NCBI GenBank assembly: GCA_032433765.1 | Contig: JAVIAB010000025.1 | Location: forward strand, 34,520,282-34,584,281 | Direction: 5' to 3' | Length of the DNA stretch: 64,000 nucleotides | From: Megaustenia siamemsis | Taxonomy: Eukaryota; Mollusca; Gastropoda; Stylommatophora; Ariophantidae | Part shown: positions 1 to 17,110 of the stretch, in pieces | Layout: each line of letters starts with the position of its first letter | How positions within the stretch are numbered: the stretch's first letter is position 1 | The notes under the pieces: model-generated | What the model was told of the DNA's origin: nothing | The model's input: the letters and a program-made list of their open reading frames with translations, nothing else | The model's database searches: none | Made by a program: the position numbers and the translations under genes

Positions 1-3000
1 TACAATACTTGTTGCTCTCACATTGTCTACAATACTTGTTGCTCTCACATTGTCTACAATACTTGTTGCTCTCACATTGTCTACAATACTTGTTGCTCTC
101 ACATTGTCTACAATACTTGTTGCTCTCACATTGTCTACAATACTTGTTGCTCTCACATTGTCTACAATACTTGTTGCTCTCACATTGTCTACAATACTTG
201 TTGCTCTCACATTGTCTACAATACTTGTTGCTCTCACATTGTCTACAATACTTGTTGCTCTCACATTGTCTACAATACTTGTTGCTCTCACATTGTCTAC
301 AATACTTGTTGCTCTCACATTGTCTACAATACTTGTTGCTCTCACATTGTCTACAATACTTGTTGCTCTCACATTGTCTACAATACTTGTTGCTCTCACA
401 TTGTCTACAATACTTGTTGCTCTCACATTGTCTACAATACTTGTTGCTCTCACATTGTCTACAATACTTGTTGCTCTCACATTGTCTACAATACTTGTTG
501 CTCTCACATTGTCTACAATACTTGTTGCTCTCACATTGTCTACAATACTTGTTGCTCTCACATTGTCTACAATACTTGTTGCTCTCACATTGTCTACAAT
601 ACTTGTTGCTCTCACATTGTCTACAATACTTGTTGCTCTCACATTGTCTACAATACTTGTTGCTCTCACATTGTCTACAATACTTGTTGCTCTCACATTG
701 TCTACAATACTTGTTGCTCTCACATTGTCTACAATACTTGTTGCTCTCACATTGTCTACAATACTTGTTGCTCTCACATTGTCTACAATACTTGTTGCTC
801 TCACATTGTCTACAATACTTGTTGCTCTCACATTGTCTACAATACTTGTTGCTCTCACATTGTCTACAATACTTGTTGCTCTCACATTGTCTACAATACT
901 TGTTGCTCTCACATTGTCTACAATACTTGTTGCTCTCACATTGTCTACAATACTTGTTGCTCTCACATTGTCTACAATACTTGTTGCTCTCACATTGTCT
1001 ACAATACTTGTTGCTCTCACATTGTCTACAATACTTGTTGCTCTCACATTGTCTACAATACTTGTTGCTCTCACATTGTCTACAATACTTGTTGCTCTCA
1101 CATTGTCTACAATACTTGTTGCTCTCACATTGTCTACAATACTTGTTGCTCTCACATTGTCTACAATACTTGTTGCTCTCACATTGTCTACAATACTTGT
1201 TGCTCTCACATTGTCTACAATACTTGTTGCTCTCACATTGTCTACAATACTTGTTGCTCTCACATTGTCTACAATACTTGTTGCTCTCACATTGTCTACA
1301 ATACTTGTTGCTCTCACATTGTCTACAATACTTGTTGCTCTCACATTGTCTACAATACTTGTTGCTCTCACATTGTCTACAATACTTGTTGCTCTCACAT
1401 TGTCTACAATACTTGTTGCTCTCACATTGTCTACAATACTTGTTGCTCTCACATTGTCTACAATACTTGTTGCTCTCACATTGTCTACAATACTTGTTGC
1501 TCTCACATTGTCTACAATACTTGTTGCTCTCACATTGTCTACAATACTTGTTGCTCTCACATTGTCTACAATACTTGTTGCTCTCACATTGTCTACAATA
1601 CTTGTTGCTCTCACATTGTCTACAATACTTGTTGCTCTCACATTGTCTACAATACTTGTTGCTCTCACATTGTCTACAATACTTGTTGCTCTCACATTGT
1701 CTACAATACTTGTTGCTCTCACATTGTCTACAATACTTGTTGCTCTCACATTGTCTACAATACTTGTTGCTCTCACATTGTCTACAATACTTGTTGCTCT
1801 CACATTGTCTACAATACTTGTTGCTCTCACATTGTCTACAATACTTGTTGCTCTCACATTGTCTACAATACTTGTTGCTCTCACATTGTCTACAATACTT
1901 GTTGCTCTCACATTGTCTACAATACTTGTTGCTCTCACATTGTCTACAATACTTGTTGCTCTCACATTGTCTACAATACTTGTTGCTCTCACATTGTCTA
2001 CAATACTTGTTGCTCTCACATTGTCTACAATACTTGTTGCTCTCACATTGTCTACAATACTTGTTGCTCTCACATTGTCTACAATACTTGTTGCTCTCAC
2101 ATTGTCTACAATACTTGTTGCTCTCACATTGTCTACAATACTTGTTGCTCTCACATTGTCTACAATACTTGTTGCTCTCACATTGTCTACAATACTTGTT
2201 GCTCTCACATTGTCTACAATACTTGTTGCTCTCACATTGTCTACAATACTTGTTGCTCTCACATTGTCTACAATACTTGTTGCTCTCACATTGTCTACAA
2301 TACTTGTTGCTCTCACATTGTCTACAATACTTGTTACTCTCACATTGTCTACAATACTTGTTGCTCTCACATTGTCTACAATACTTGTTGCTCTCACATT
2401 GTCTACAATACTTGTTGCTCTCACATTGTCTACAATACTTGTTGCTCTCACATTGTCTACAATACTTGTTGCTCTCACATTGTCTACAATACTTGTTGCT
2501 CTCACATTGTCTACAATACTTGTTGCTCTCACATTGTCTACAATACTTGTTGCTCTCACATTGTCTACAATACTTGTTGCTCTCACATTGTCTACAATAC
2601 TTGTTGCTCTCACATTGTCTACAATACTTGTTGCTCTCACATTGTCTACAATACTTGTTGCTCTCACATTGTCTACAATACTTGTTGCTCTCACATTGTC
2701 TACAATACTTGTTGCTCTCACATTGTCTACAATACTTGTTGCTCTCACATTGTCTACAATACTTGTTGCTCTCACATTGTCTACAATACTTGTTGCTCTC
2801 ACATTGTCTACAATACTTGTTGCTCTCACATTGTCTACAATACTTGTTGCTCTCACATTGTCTACAATACTTGTTGCTCTCACATTGTCTACAATACTTG
2901 TTGCTCTCACATTGTCTACAATACTTGTTGCTCTCACATTGTCTACAATACTTGTTGCTCTCACATTGTCTACAATACTTGTTGCTCTCACATTGTCTAC

Positions 3001-6000
3001 AATACTTGTTGCTCTCACATTGTCTACAATACTTGTTGCTCTCACATTGTCTACAATACTTGTTGCTCTCACATTGTCTACAATACTTGTTGCTCTCACA
3101 TTGTCTACAATACTTGTTGCTCTCACATTGTCTACAATACTTGTTGCTCTCACATTGTCTACAATACTTGTTGCTCTCACATTGTCTACAATACTTGTTG
3201 CTCTCACATTGTCTACAATACTTGTTGCTCTCACATTGTCTACAATACTTGTTGCTCTCACATTGTCTACAATACTTGTTGCTCTCACATTGTCTACAAT
3301 ACTTGTTGCTCTCACATTGTCTACAATACTTGTTGCTCTCACATTGTCTACAATACTTGTTGCTCTCACATTGTCTACAATACTTGTTGCTCTCACATTG
3401 TCTACAATACTTGTTGCTCTCACATTGTCTACAATACTTGTTGCTCTCACATTGTCTACAATACTTGTTGCTCTCACATTGTCTACAATACTTGTTGCTC
3501 TCACATTGTCTACAATACTTGTTGCTCTCACATTGTCTACAATACTTGTTGCTCTCACATTGTCTACAATACTTGTTGCTCTCACATTGTCTACAATACT
3601 TGTTGCTCTCACATTGTCTACAATACTTGTTGCTCTCACATTGTCTACAATACTTGTTGCTCTCACATTGTCTACAATACTTGTTGCTCTCACATTGTCT
3701 ACAATACTTGTTGCTCTCACATTGTCTACAATACTTGTTGCTCTCACATTGTCTACAATACTTGTTGCTCTCACATTGTCTACAATACTTGTTGCTCTCA
3801 CATTGTCTACAATACTTGTTGCTCTCACATTGTCTACAATACTTGTTGCTCTCACATTGTCTACAATACTTGTTGCTCTCACATTGTCTACAATACTTGT
3901 TGCTCTCACATTGTCTACAATACTTGTTGCTCTCACATTGTCTACAATACTTGTTACTCTCACATTGTCTACAATACTTGTTGCTCTCACATTGTCTACA
4001 ATACTTGTTGCTCTCACATTGTCTACAATACTTGTTGCTCTCACATTGTCTACAATACTTGTTGCTCTCACATTGTCTACAATACTTGTTGCTCTCACAT
4101 TGTCTACAATACTTGTTGCTCTCACATTGTCTACAATACTTGTTGCTCTCACATTGTCTACAATACTTGTTGCTCTCACATTGTCTACAATACTTGTTGC
4201 TCTCACATTGTCTACAATACTTGTTGCTCTCACATTGTCTACAATACTTGTTGCTCTCACATTGTCTACAATACTTGTTGCTCTCACATTGTCTACAATA
4301 CTTGTTGCTCTCACATTGTCTACAATACTTGTTGCTCTCACATTGTCTACAATACTTGTTGCTCTCACATTGTCTACAATACTTGTTGCTCTCACATTGT
4401 CTACAATACTTGTTGCTCTCACATTGTCTACAATACTTGTTGCTCTCACATTGTCTACAATACTTGTTGCTCTCACATTGTCTACAATACTTGTTGCTCT
4501 CACATTGTCTACAATACTTGTTGCTCTCACATTGTCTACAATACTTGTTGCTCTCACATTGTCTACAATACTTGTTGCTCTCACATTGTCTACAATACTT
4601 GTTGCTCTCACATTGTCTACAATACTTGTTGCTCTCACATTGTCTACAATACTTGTTGCTCTCACATTGTCTACAATACTTGTTGCTCTCACATTGTCTA
4701 CAATACTTGTTGCTCTCACATTGTCTACAATACTTGTTGCTCTCACATTGTCTACAATACTTGTTGCTCTCACATTGTCTACAATACTTGTTGCTCTCAC
4801 ATTGTCTACAATACTTGTTGCTCTCACATTGTCTACAATACTTGTTACTCTCACATTGTCTACAATACTTGTTGCTCTCACATTGTCTACAATACTTGTT
4901 GCTCTCACATTGTCTACAATACTTGTTGCTCTCACATTGTCTACAATACTTGTTGCTCTCACATTGTCTACAATACTTGTTGCTCTCACATTGTCTACAA
5001 TACTTGTTGCTCTCACATTGTCTACAATACTTGTTGCTCTCACATTGTCTACAATACTTGTTGCTCTCACATTGTCTACAATACTTGTTGCTCTCACATT
5101 GTCTACAATACTTGTTGCTCTCACATTGTCTACAATACTTGTTGCTCTCACATTGTCTACAATACTTGTTGCTCTCACATTGTCTACAATACTTGTTGCT
5201 CTCACATTGTCTACAATACTTGTTGCTCTCACATTGTCTACAATACTTGTTGCTCTCACATTGTCTACAATACTTGTTGCTCTCACATTGTCTACAATAC
5301 TTGTTGCTCTCACATTGTCTACAATACTTGTTGCTCTCACATTGTCTACAATACTTGTTGCTCTCACATTGTCTACAATACTTGTTACTCTCACATTGTC
5401 TACAATACTTGTTGCTCTCACATTGTCTACAATACTTGTTGCTCTCACATTGTCTACAATACTTGTTGCTCTCACATTGTCTACAATACTTGTTGCTCTC
5501 ACATTGTCTACAATACTTGTTGCTCTCACATTGTCTACAATACTTGTTGCTCTCACATTGTCTACAATACTTGTTGCTCTCACATTGTCTACAATACTTG
5601 TTGCTCTCACATTGTCTACAATACTTGTTGCTCTCACATTGTCTACAATACTTGTTGCTCTCACATTGTCTACAATACTTGTTGCTCTCACATTGTCTAC
5701 AATACTTGTTGCTCTCACATTGTCTACAATACTTGTTGCTCTCACATTGTCTACAATACTTGTTGCTCTCACATTGTCTACAATACTTGTTGCTCTCACA
5801 TTGTCTACAATACTTGTTGCTCTCACATTGTCTACAATACTTGTTGCTCTCACATTGTCTACAATACTTGTTGCTCTCACATTGTCTACAATACTTGTTG
5901 CTCTCACATTGTCTACAATACTTGTTGCTCTCACATTGTCTACAATACTTGTTGCTCTCACATTGTCTACAATACTTGTTGCTCTCACATTGTCTACAAT

Positions 6001-9000
6001 ACTTGTTACTCTCACATTGTCTACAATACTTGTTGCTCTCACATTGTCTACAATACTTGTTGCTCTCACATTGTCTACAATACTTGTTGCTCTCACATTG
6101 TCTACAATACTTGTTGCTCTCACATTGTCTACAATACTTGTTGCTCTCACATTGTCTACAATACTTGTTGCTCTCACATTGTCTACAATACTTGTTGCTC
6201 TCACATTGTCTACAATACTTGTTGCTCTCACATTGTCTACAATACTTGTTGCTCTCACATTGTCTACAATACTTGTTGCTCTCACATTGTCTACAATACT
6301 TGTTGCTCTCACATTGTCTACAATACTTGTTGCTCTCACATTGTCTACAATACTTGTTGCTCTCACATTGTCTACAATACTTGTTGCTCTCACATTGTCT
6401 ACAATACTTGTTGCTCTCACATTGTCTACAATACTTGTTACTCTCACATTGTCTACAATACTTGTTGCTCTCACATTGTCTACAATACTTGTTGCTCTCA
6501 CATTGTCTACAATACTTGTTGCTCTCACATTGTCTACAATACTTGTTACTCTCACATTGTCTACAATACTTGTTACTCTCACATTGTCTACAATACTTGT
6601 TGCTCTCACATTGTCTACAATACTTGTTGCTCTCACATTGTCTACAATACTTGTTGCTCTCACATTGTCTACAATACTTGTTGCTCTCACATTGTCTACA
6701 ATACTTGTTGCTCTCACATTGTCTACAATACTTGTTGCTCTCACATTGTCTACAATACTTGTTGCTCTCACATTGTCTACAATACTTGTTGCTCTCACAT
6801 TGTCTACAATACTTGTTGCTCTCACATTGTCTACAATACTTGTTGCTCTCACATTGTCTACAATACTTGTTGCTCTCACATTGTCTACAATACTTGTTGC
6901 TCTCACATTGTCTACAATACTTGTTGCTCTCACATTGTCTACAATACTTGTTGCTCTCACATTGTCTACAATACTTGTTGCTCTCACATTGTCTACAATA
7001 CTTGTTGCTCTCACATTGTCTACAATACTTGTTGCTCTCACATTGTCTACAATACTTGTTGCTCTCACATTGTCTACAATACTTGTTGCTCTCACATTGT
7101 CTACAATACTTGTTGCTCTCACATTGTCTACAATACTTGTTGCTCTCACATTGTCTACAATACTTGTTGCTCTCACATTGTCTACAATACTTGTTGCTCT
7201 CACATTGTCTACAATACTTGTTGCTCTCACATTGTCTACAATACTTGTTACTCTCACATTGTCTACAATACTTGTTGCTCTCACATTGTCTACAATACTT
7301 GTTGCTCTCACATTGTCTACAATACTTGTTGCTCTCACATTGTCTACAATACTTGTTGCTCTCACATTGTCTACAATACTTGTTGCTCTCACATTGTCTA
7401 CAATACTTGTTGCTCTCACATTGTCTACAATACTTGTTGCTCTCACATTGTCTACAATACTTGTTGCTCTCACATTGTCTACAATACTTGTTGCTCTCAC
7501 ATTGTCTACAATACTTGTTGCTCTCACATTGTCTACAATACTTGTTGCTCTCACATTGTCTACAATACTTGTTGCTCTCACATTGTCTACAATACTTGTT
7601 GCTCTCACATTGTCTACAATACTTGTTACTCTCACATTGTCTACAATACTTGTTGCTCTCACATTGTCTACAATACTTGTTGCTCTCACATTGTCTACAA
7701 TACTTGTTGCTCTCACATTGTCTACAATACTTGTTGCTCTCACATTGTCTACAATACTTGTTGCTCTCACATTGTCTACAATACTTGTTGCTCTCACATT
7801 GTCTACAATACTTGTTGCTCTCACATTGTCTACAATACTTGTTACTCTCACATTGTCTACAATACTTGTTGCTCTCACATTGTCTACAATACTTGTTGCT
7901 CTCACATTGTCTACAATACTTGTTGCTCTCACATTGTCTACAATACTTGTTGCTCTCACATTGTCTACAATACTTGTTGCTCTCACATTGTCTACAATAC
8001 TTGTTGCTCTCACATTGTCTACAATACTTGTTGCTCTCACATTGTCTACAATACTTGTTGCTCTCACATTGTCTACAATACTTGTTGCTCTCACATTGTC
8101 TACAATACTTGTTGCTCTCACATTGTCTACAATACTTGTTGCTCTCACATTGTCTACAATACTTGTTGCTCTCACATTGTCTACAATACTTGTTGCTCTC
8201 ACATTGTCTACAATACTTGTTGCTCTCACATTGTCTACAATACTTGTTGCTCTCACATTGTCTACAATACTTGTTGCTCTCACATTGTCTACAATACTTG
8301 TTGCTCTCACATTGTCTACAATACTTGTTGCTCTCACATTGTCTACAATACTTGTTGCTCTCACATTGTCTACAATACTTGTTGCTCTCACATTGTCTAC
8401 AATACTTGTTGCTCTCACATTGTCTACAATACTTGTTGCTCTCACATTGTCTACAATACTTGTTGCTCTCACATTGTCTACAATACTTGTTGCTCTCACA
8501 TTGTCTACAATACTTGTTACTCTCACATTGTCTACAATACTTGTTGCTCTCACATTGTCTACAATACTTGTTGCTCTCACATTGTCTACAATACTTGTTG
8601 CTCTCACATTGTCTACAATACTTGTTGCTCTCACATTGTCTACAATACTTGTTGCTCTCACATTGTCTACAATACTTGTTGCTCTCACATTGTCTACAAT
8701 ACTTGTTGCTCTCACATTGTCTACAATACTTGTTGCTCTCACATTGTCTACAATACTTGTTGCTCTCACATTGTCTACAATACTTGTTGCTCTCACATTG
8801 TCTACAATACTTGTTGCTCTCACATTGTCTACAATACTTGTTGCTCTCACATTGTCTACAATACTTGTTACTCTCACATTGTCTACAATACTTGTTGCTC
8901 TCACATTGTCTACAATACTTGTTACTCTCACATTGTCTACAATACTTGTTGCTCTCACATTGTCTACAATACTTGTTGCTCTCACATTGTCTACAATACT

Positions 9001-12000
9001 TGTTGCTCTCACATTGTCTACAATACTTGTTGCTCTCACATTGTCTACAATACTTGTTGCTCTCACATTGTCTACAATACTTGTTGCTCTCACATTGTCT
9101 ACAATACTTGTTGCTCTCACATTGTCTACAATACTTGTTGCTCTCACATTGTCTACAATACTTGTTGCTCTCACATTGTCTACAATACTTGTTGCTCTCA
9201 CATTGTCTACAATACTTGTTGCTCTCACATTGTCTACAATACTTGTTGCTCTCACATTGTCTACAATACTTGTTGCTCTCACATTGTCTACAATACTTGT
9301 TGCTCTCACATTGTCTACAATACTTGTTGCTCTCACATTGTCTACAATACTTGTTGCTCTCACATTGTCTACAATACTTGTTGCTCTCACATTGTCTACA
9401 ATACTTGTTGCTCTCACATTGTCTACAATACTTGTTGCTCTCACATTGTCTACAATACTTGTTGCTCTCACATTGTCTACAATACTTGTTGCTCTCACAT
9501 TGTCTACAATACTTGTTGCTCTCACATTGTCTACAATACTTGTTGCTCTCACATTGTCTACAATACTTGTTGCTCTCACATTGTCTACAATACTTGTTGC
9601 TCTCACATTGTCTACAATACTTGTTGCTCTCACATTGTCTACAATACTTGTTGCTCTCACATTGTCTACAATACTTGTTGCTCTCACATTGTCTACAATA
9701 CTTGTTGCTCTCACATTGTCTACAATACTTGTTGCTCTCACATTGTCTACAATACTTGTTGCTCTCACATTGTCTACAATACTTGTTGCTCTCACATTGT
9801 CTACAATACTTGTTGCTCTCACATTGTCTACAATACTTGTTGCTCTCACATTGTCTACAATACTTGTTGCTCTCACATTGTCTACAATACTTGTTGCTCT
9901 CACATTGTCTACAATACTTGTTGCTCTCACATTGTCTACAATACTTGTTGCTCTCACATTGTCTACAATACTTGTTGCTCTCACATTGTCTACAATACTT
10001 GTTGCTCTCACATTGTCTACAATACTTGTTGCTCTCACATTGTCTACAATACTTGTTGCTCTCACATTGTCTACAATACTTGTTGCTCTCACATTGTCTA
10101 CAATACTTGTTGCTCTCACATTGTCTACAATACTTGTTGCTCTCACATTGTCTACAATACTTGTTGCTCTCACATTGTCTACAATACTTGTTGCTCTCAC
10201 ATTGTCTACAATACTTGTTGCTCTCACATTGTCTACAATACTTGTTGCTCTCACATTGTCTACAATACTTGTTGCTCTCACATTGTCTACAATACTTGTT
10301 GCTCTCACATTGTCTACAATACTTGTTGCTCTCACATTGTCTACAATACTTGTTGCTCTCACATTGTCTACAATACTTGTTGCTCTCACATTGTCTACAA
10401 TACTTGTTGCTCTCACATTGTCTACAATACTTGTTGCTCTCACATTGTCTACAATACTTGTTGCTCTCACATTGTCTACAATACTTGTTGCTCTCACATT
10501 GTCTACAATACTTGTTGCTCTCACATTGTCTACAATACTTGTTGCTCTCACATTGTCTACAATACTTGTTGCTCTCACATTGTCTACAATACTTGTTGCT
10601 CTCACATTGTCTACAATACTTGTTGCTCTCACATTGTCTACAATACTTGTTACTCTCACATTGTCTACAATACTTGTTGCTCTCACATTGTCTACAATAC
10701 TTGTTGCTCTCACATTGTCTACAATACTTGTTGCTCTCACATTGTCTACAATACTTGTTGCTCTCACATTGTCTACAATACTTGTTGCTCTCACATTGTC
10801 TACAATACTTGTTGCTCTCACATTGTCTACAATACTTGTTACTCTCACATTGTCTACAATACTTGTTGCTCTCACATTGTCTACAATACTTGTTGCTCTC
10901 ACATTGTCTACAATACTTGTTGCTCTCACATTGTCTACAATACTTGTTACTCTCACATTGTCTACAATACTTGTTACTCTCACATTGTCTACAATACTTG
11001 TTACTCTCACATTGTCTACAATACTTGTTGCTCTCACATTGTCTACAATACTTGTTGCTCTCACATTGTCTACAATACTTGTTGCTCTCACATTGTCTAC
11101 AATACTTGTTGCTCTCACATTGTCTACAATACTTGTTGCTCTCACATTGTCTACAATACTTGTTGCTCTCACATTGTCTACAATACTTGTTGCTCTCACA
11201 TTGTCTACAATACTTGTTGCTCTCACATTGTCTACAATACTTGTTGCTCTCACATTGTCTACAATACTTGTTGCTCTCACATTGTCTACAATACTTGTTG
11301 CTCTCACATTGTCTACAATACTTGTTGCTCTCACATTGTCTACAATACTTGTTGCTCTCACATTGTCTACAATACTTGTTACTCTCACATTGTCTACAAT
11401 ACTTGTTGCTCTCACATTGTCTACAATACTTGTTGCTCTCACATTGTCTACAATACTTGTTGCTCTCACATTGTCTACAATACTTGTTGCTCTCACATTG
11501 TCTACAATACTTGTTGCTCTCACATTGTCTACAATACTTGTTGCTCTCACATTGTCTACAATACTTGTTGCTCTCACATTGTCTACAATACTTGTTGCTC
11601 TCACATTGTCTACAATACTTGTTGCTCTCACATTGTCTACAATACTTGTTGCTCTCACATTGTCTACAATACTTGTTGCTCTCACATTGTCTACAATACT
11701 TGTTGCTCTCACATTGTCTACAATACTTGTTGCTCTCACATTGTCTACAATACTTGTTGCTCTCACATTGTCTACAATACTTGTTGCTCTCACATTGTCT
11801 ACAATACTTGTTGCTCTCACATTGTCTACAATACTTGTTACTCTCACATTGTCTACAATACTTGTTACTCTCACATTGTCTACAATACTTGTTACTCTCA
11901 CATTGTCTACAATACTCGTTGCTCTCACATTGTCTACAATACTTGTTGCTCTCACATTGTCTACAATACTTGTTGCTCTCACATTGTCTACAATACTTGT

Positions 12001-15000
12001 TGCTCTCACATTGTCTACAATACTTGTTGCTCTCACATTGTCTACAATACTTGTTGCTCTCACATTGTCTACAATACTTGTTGCTCTCACATTGTCTACA
12101 ATACTTGTTGCTCTCACATTGTCTACAATACTTGTTGCTCTCACATTGTCTACAATACTTGTTGCTCTCACATTGTCTACAATACGTGTTGCTCTCACAT
12201 TGTCTACAATACTTGTTGCTCTCACATTGTCTACAATACTTGTTGCTCTCACATTGTCTACAATACTTGTTACTCTCACATTGTCTACAATACTTGTTGC
12301 TCTCACATTGTCTACAATACTTGTTGCTCTCACATTGTCTACAATACTTGTTGCTCTCACATTGTCTACAATACTTGTTGCTCTCACATTGTCTACAATA
12401 CTTGTTGCTCTCACATTGTCTACAATACTTGTTGCTCTCACATTGTCTACAATACTTGTTGCTCTCACATTGTCTACAATACTTGTTACTCTCACATTGT
12501 CTACAATACTTGTTGCTCTCACATTGTCTACAATACTTGTTACTCTCACATTGTCTACAATACTCGTTGCTCTCACATTGTCTACAATACTTGTTGCTCT
12601 CACATTGTCTACAATACTTGTTGCTCTCACATTGTCTACAATACTTGTTGCTCTCACATTGTCTACAATACTTGTTGCTCTCACATTGTCTACAATACTT
12701 GTTGCTCTCACATTGTCTACAATACTTGTTGCTCTCACATTGTCTACAATACTTGTTGCTCTCACATTGTCTACAATACTTGTTGCTCTCACATTGTCTA
12801 CAATACTTGTTGCTCTCACATTGTCTACAATACTTGTTGCTCTCACATTGTCTACAATACTTGTTGCTCTCACATTGTCTACAATACTTGTTGCTCTCAC
12901 ATTGTCTACAATACTTGTTGCTCTCACATTGTCTACAATACTTGTTGCTCTCACATTGTCTACAATACTTGTTGCTCTCACATTGTCTACAATACTTGTT
13001 GCTCTCACATTGTCTACAATACTTGTTGCTCTCACATTGTCTACAATACTTGTTGCTCTCACATTGTCTACAATACTTGTTGCTCTCACATTGTCTACAA
13101 TACTTGTTACTCTCACATTGTCTACAATACTTGTTGCTCTCACATTGTCTACAATACTTGTTGCTCTCACATTGTCTACAATACTTGTTGCTCTCACATT
13201 GTCTACAATACTTGTTGCTCTCACATTGTCTACAATACTTGTTGCTCTCACATTGTCTACAATACTTGTTGCTCTCACATTGTCTACAATACTTGTTGCT
13301 CTCACATTGTCTACAATACTTGTTGCTCTCACATTGTCTACAATACTTGTTGCTCTCACATTGTCTACAATACTTGTTGCTCTCACATTGTCTACAATAC
13401 TTGTTGCTCTCACATTGTCTACAATACTTGTTGCTCTCACATTGTCTACAATACTTGTTGCTCTCACATTGTCTACAATACTTGTTGCTCTCACATTGTC
13501 TACAATACTTGTTGCTCTCACATTGTCTACAATACTTGTTGCTCTCACATTGTCTACAATACTTGTTGCTCTCACATTGTCTACAATACTTGTTGCTCTC
13601 ACATTGTCTACAATACTTGTTGCTCTCACATTGTCTACAATACTTGTTGCTCTCACATTGTCTACAATACTTGTTGCTCTCACATTGTCTACAATACTTG
13701 TTACTCTCACATTGTCTACAATACTTGTTGCTCTCACATTGTCTACAATACTTGTTGCTCTCACATTGTCTACAATACTTGTTGCTCTCACATTGTCTAC
13801 AATACTTGTTGCTCTCACATTGTCTACAATACTTGTTGCTCTCACATTGTCTACAATACTTGTTGCTCTCACATTGTCTACAATACTTGTTGCTCTCACA
13901 TTGTCTACAATACTTGTTGCTCTCACATTGTCTACAATACTTGTTGCTCTCACATTGTCTACAATACTTGTTGCTCTCACATTGTCTACAATACTTGTTG
14001 CTCTCACATTGTCTACAATACTTGTTGCTCTCACATTGTCTACAATACTTGTTGCTCTCACATTGTCTACAATACTTGTTGCTCTCACATTGTCTACAAT
14101 ACTTGTTGCTCTCACATTGTCTACAATACTTGTTGCTCTCACATTGTCTACAATACTTGTTACTCTCACATTGTCTACAATACTTGTTGCTCTCACATTG
14201 TCTACAATACTTGTTGCTCTCACATTGTCTACAATACTTGTTGCTCTCACATTGTCTACAATACTTGTTGCTCTCACATTGTCTACAATACTTGTTGCTC
14301 TCACATTGTCTACAATACTTGTTGCTCTCACATTGTCTACAATACTTGTTGCTCTCACATTGTCTACAATACTTGTTGCTCTCACATTGTCTACAATACT
14401 TGTTGCTCTCACATTGTCTACAATACTTGTTGCTCTCACATTGTCTACAATACTTGTTGCTCTCACATTGTCTACAATACTTGTTGCTCTCACATTGTCT
14501 ACAATACTTGTTGCTCTCACATTGTCTACAATACTTGTTACTCTCACATTGTCTACAATACTTGTTGCTCTCACATTGTCTACAATACTTGTTGCTCTCA
14601 CATTGTCTACAATACTTGTTGCTCTCACATTGTCTACAATACTTGTTACTCTCACATTGTCTACAATACTTGTTACTCTCACATTGTCTACAATACTTGT
14701 TGCTCTCACATTGTCTACAATACTTGTTGCTCTCACATTGTCTACAATACTTGTTGCTCTCACATTGTCTACAATACTTGTTGCTCTCACATTGTCTACA
14801 ATACTTGTTGCTCTCACATTGTCTACAATACTTGTTGCTCTCACATTGTCTACAATACTTGTTGCTCTCACATTGTCTACAATACTTGTTGCTCTCACAT
14901 TGTCTACAATACTTGTTGCTCTCACATTGTCTACAATACTTGTTGCTCTCACATTGTCTACAATACTTGTTGCTCTCACATTGTCTACAATACTTGTTGC

Positions 15001-17110
15001 TCTCACATTGTCTACAATACTTGTTGCTCTCACATTGTCTACAATACTTGTTGCTCTCACATTGTCTACAATACTTGTTGCTCTCACATTGTCTACAATA
15101 CTTGTTGCTCTCACATTGTCTACAATACTTGTTGCTCTCACATTGTCTACAATACTTGTTGCTCTCACATTGTCTACAATACTTGTTGCTCTCACATTGT
15201 CTACAATACTTGTTACTCTCACATTGTCTACAATACTTGTTGCTCTCACATTGTCTACAATACTTGTTGCTCTCACATTGTCTACAATACTTGTTGCTCT
15301 CACATTGTCTACAATACTTGTTGCTCTCACATTGTCTACAATACTTGTTACTCTCACATTGTCTACAATACTTGTTGCTCTCACATTGTCTACAATACTT
15401 GTTACTCTCACATTGTCTACAATACTTGTTGCTCTCACATTGTCTACAATACTTGTTACTCTCACATTGTCTACAATACTTGTTGCTCTCACATTGTCTA
15501 CAATACTTGTTACTCTCACATTGTCTACAATACTTGTTGCTCTCACATTGTCTACAATACTTGTTGCTCTCACATTGTCTACAATACTTGTTACTCTCAC
15601 ATTGTCTACAATACTTGTTGCTCTCACATTGTCTACAATACTTGTTGCTCTCACATTGTCTACAATACTTGTTGCTCTCACATTGTCTACAATACTTGTT
15701 GCTCTCACATTGTCTACAATACTTGTTGCTCTCACATTGTCTACAATACTTGTTGCTCTCACATTGTCTACAATACTTGTTACTCTCACATTGTCTACAA
15801 TACTTGTTACTCTCACATTGTCTACAATACTTGTTACTCTCACATTGTCTACAATACTTGTTGCTCTCACATTGTCTACAATACTTGTTGCTCTCACATT
15901 GTCTACAATACTTGTTACTCTCACATTGTCTACAATACTTGTTACTCTCACATTGTCTACAATACTTGTTACTCTCACATTGTCTACAATACTTGTTGCT
16001 CTCACATTGTCTACAATACTTGTTGCTCTCACATTGTCTACAATACTTGTTGCTCTCACATTGTCTACAATACTTGTTGCTCTCACATTGTCTACAATAC
16101 TTGTTGCTCTCACATTGTCTACAATACTTGTTGCTCTCACATTGTCTACAATACTTGTTGCTCTCACATTGTCTACAATACTTGTTGCTCTCACATTGTC
16201 TACAATACTTGTTGCTCTCACATTGTCTACAATACTTGTTGCTCTCACATTGTCTACAATACGTGTTGCTCTCACATTGTCTACAATACATGTTGCTCTC
16301 ACATTGTCTACAATACTCGTTGCTCTCACATTGTCTACAATACTTGTTACTCTCACATTGTCTACAATACTTGTTGCTCTCACATTGTCTACAATACTTG
16401 TTGCTCTCACATTGTCTACAATACTTGTTACTCTCACATTGTCTACAATACTTGTTACTCTCACATTGTCTACAATACTTGTTACTCTCACATTGTCTAC
16501 AATACTCGTTGCTCTCACATTGTCTACAATACTTGTTGCTCTCACATTGTCTACAATACTCGTTGCTCTCACATTGTCTACAATACTTGTTGCCCTCACA
16601 TTGTCTACAATACTTGTTGCTCTCACATTGTCTACAATACTTGTTGCTCTCACATTGTCTACAATACTTGTTGCTCTCACATTGTCTACAATACTCGTTG
16701 CTCTCACATTGTCTACAATACTTGTTGCTCTCACATTGTCTACAATACTTGTTGCTCTCACATTGTCTACAAAACTTGTTGCTCTCACATTGTCTACAAT
16801 ACTTGTTGCTCTCACATTGTCTACAATACTTGTTACTCTCACATTGTCTACAATACTTGTTACTCTCACATTGTCTACAATACTTGTTGCTCTCACATTG
16901 TCTACAATACTTGTTGCTCTCACATTGTCTACAATACTTGTTGCTCTCACATTGTCTACAATAATTGTTGCTCTCACATTGTCTACAATACTTGTTACTC
17001 TCACATTGTCTACAATACTTGTTGCTCTCACATTGTCTACAATACTTGTTGCTCTCACATTGTCTACAATACTTGTTACTCTCACATTGTCTACAATACT
17101 TGTTACTCTC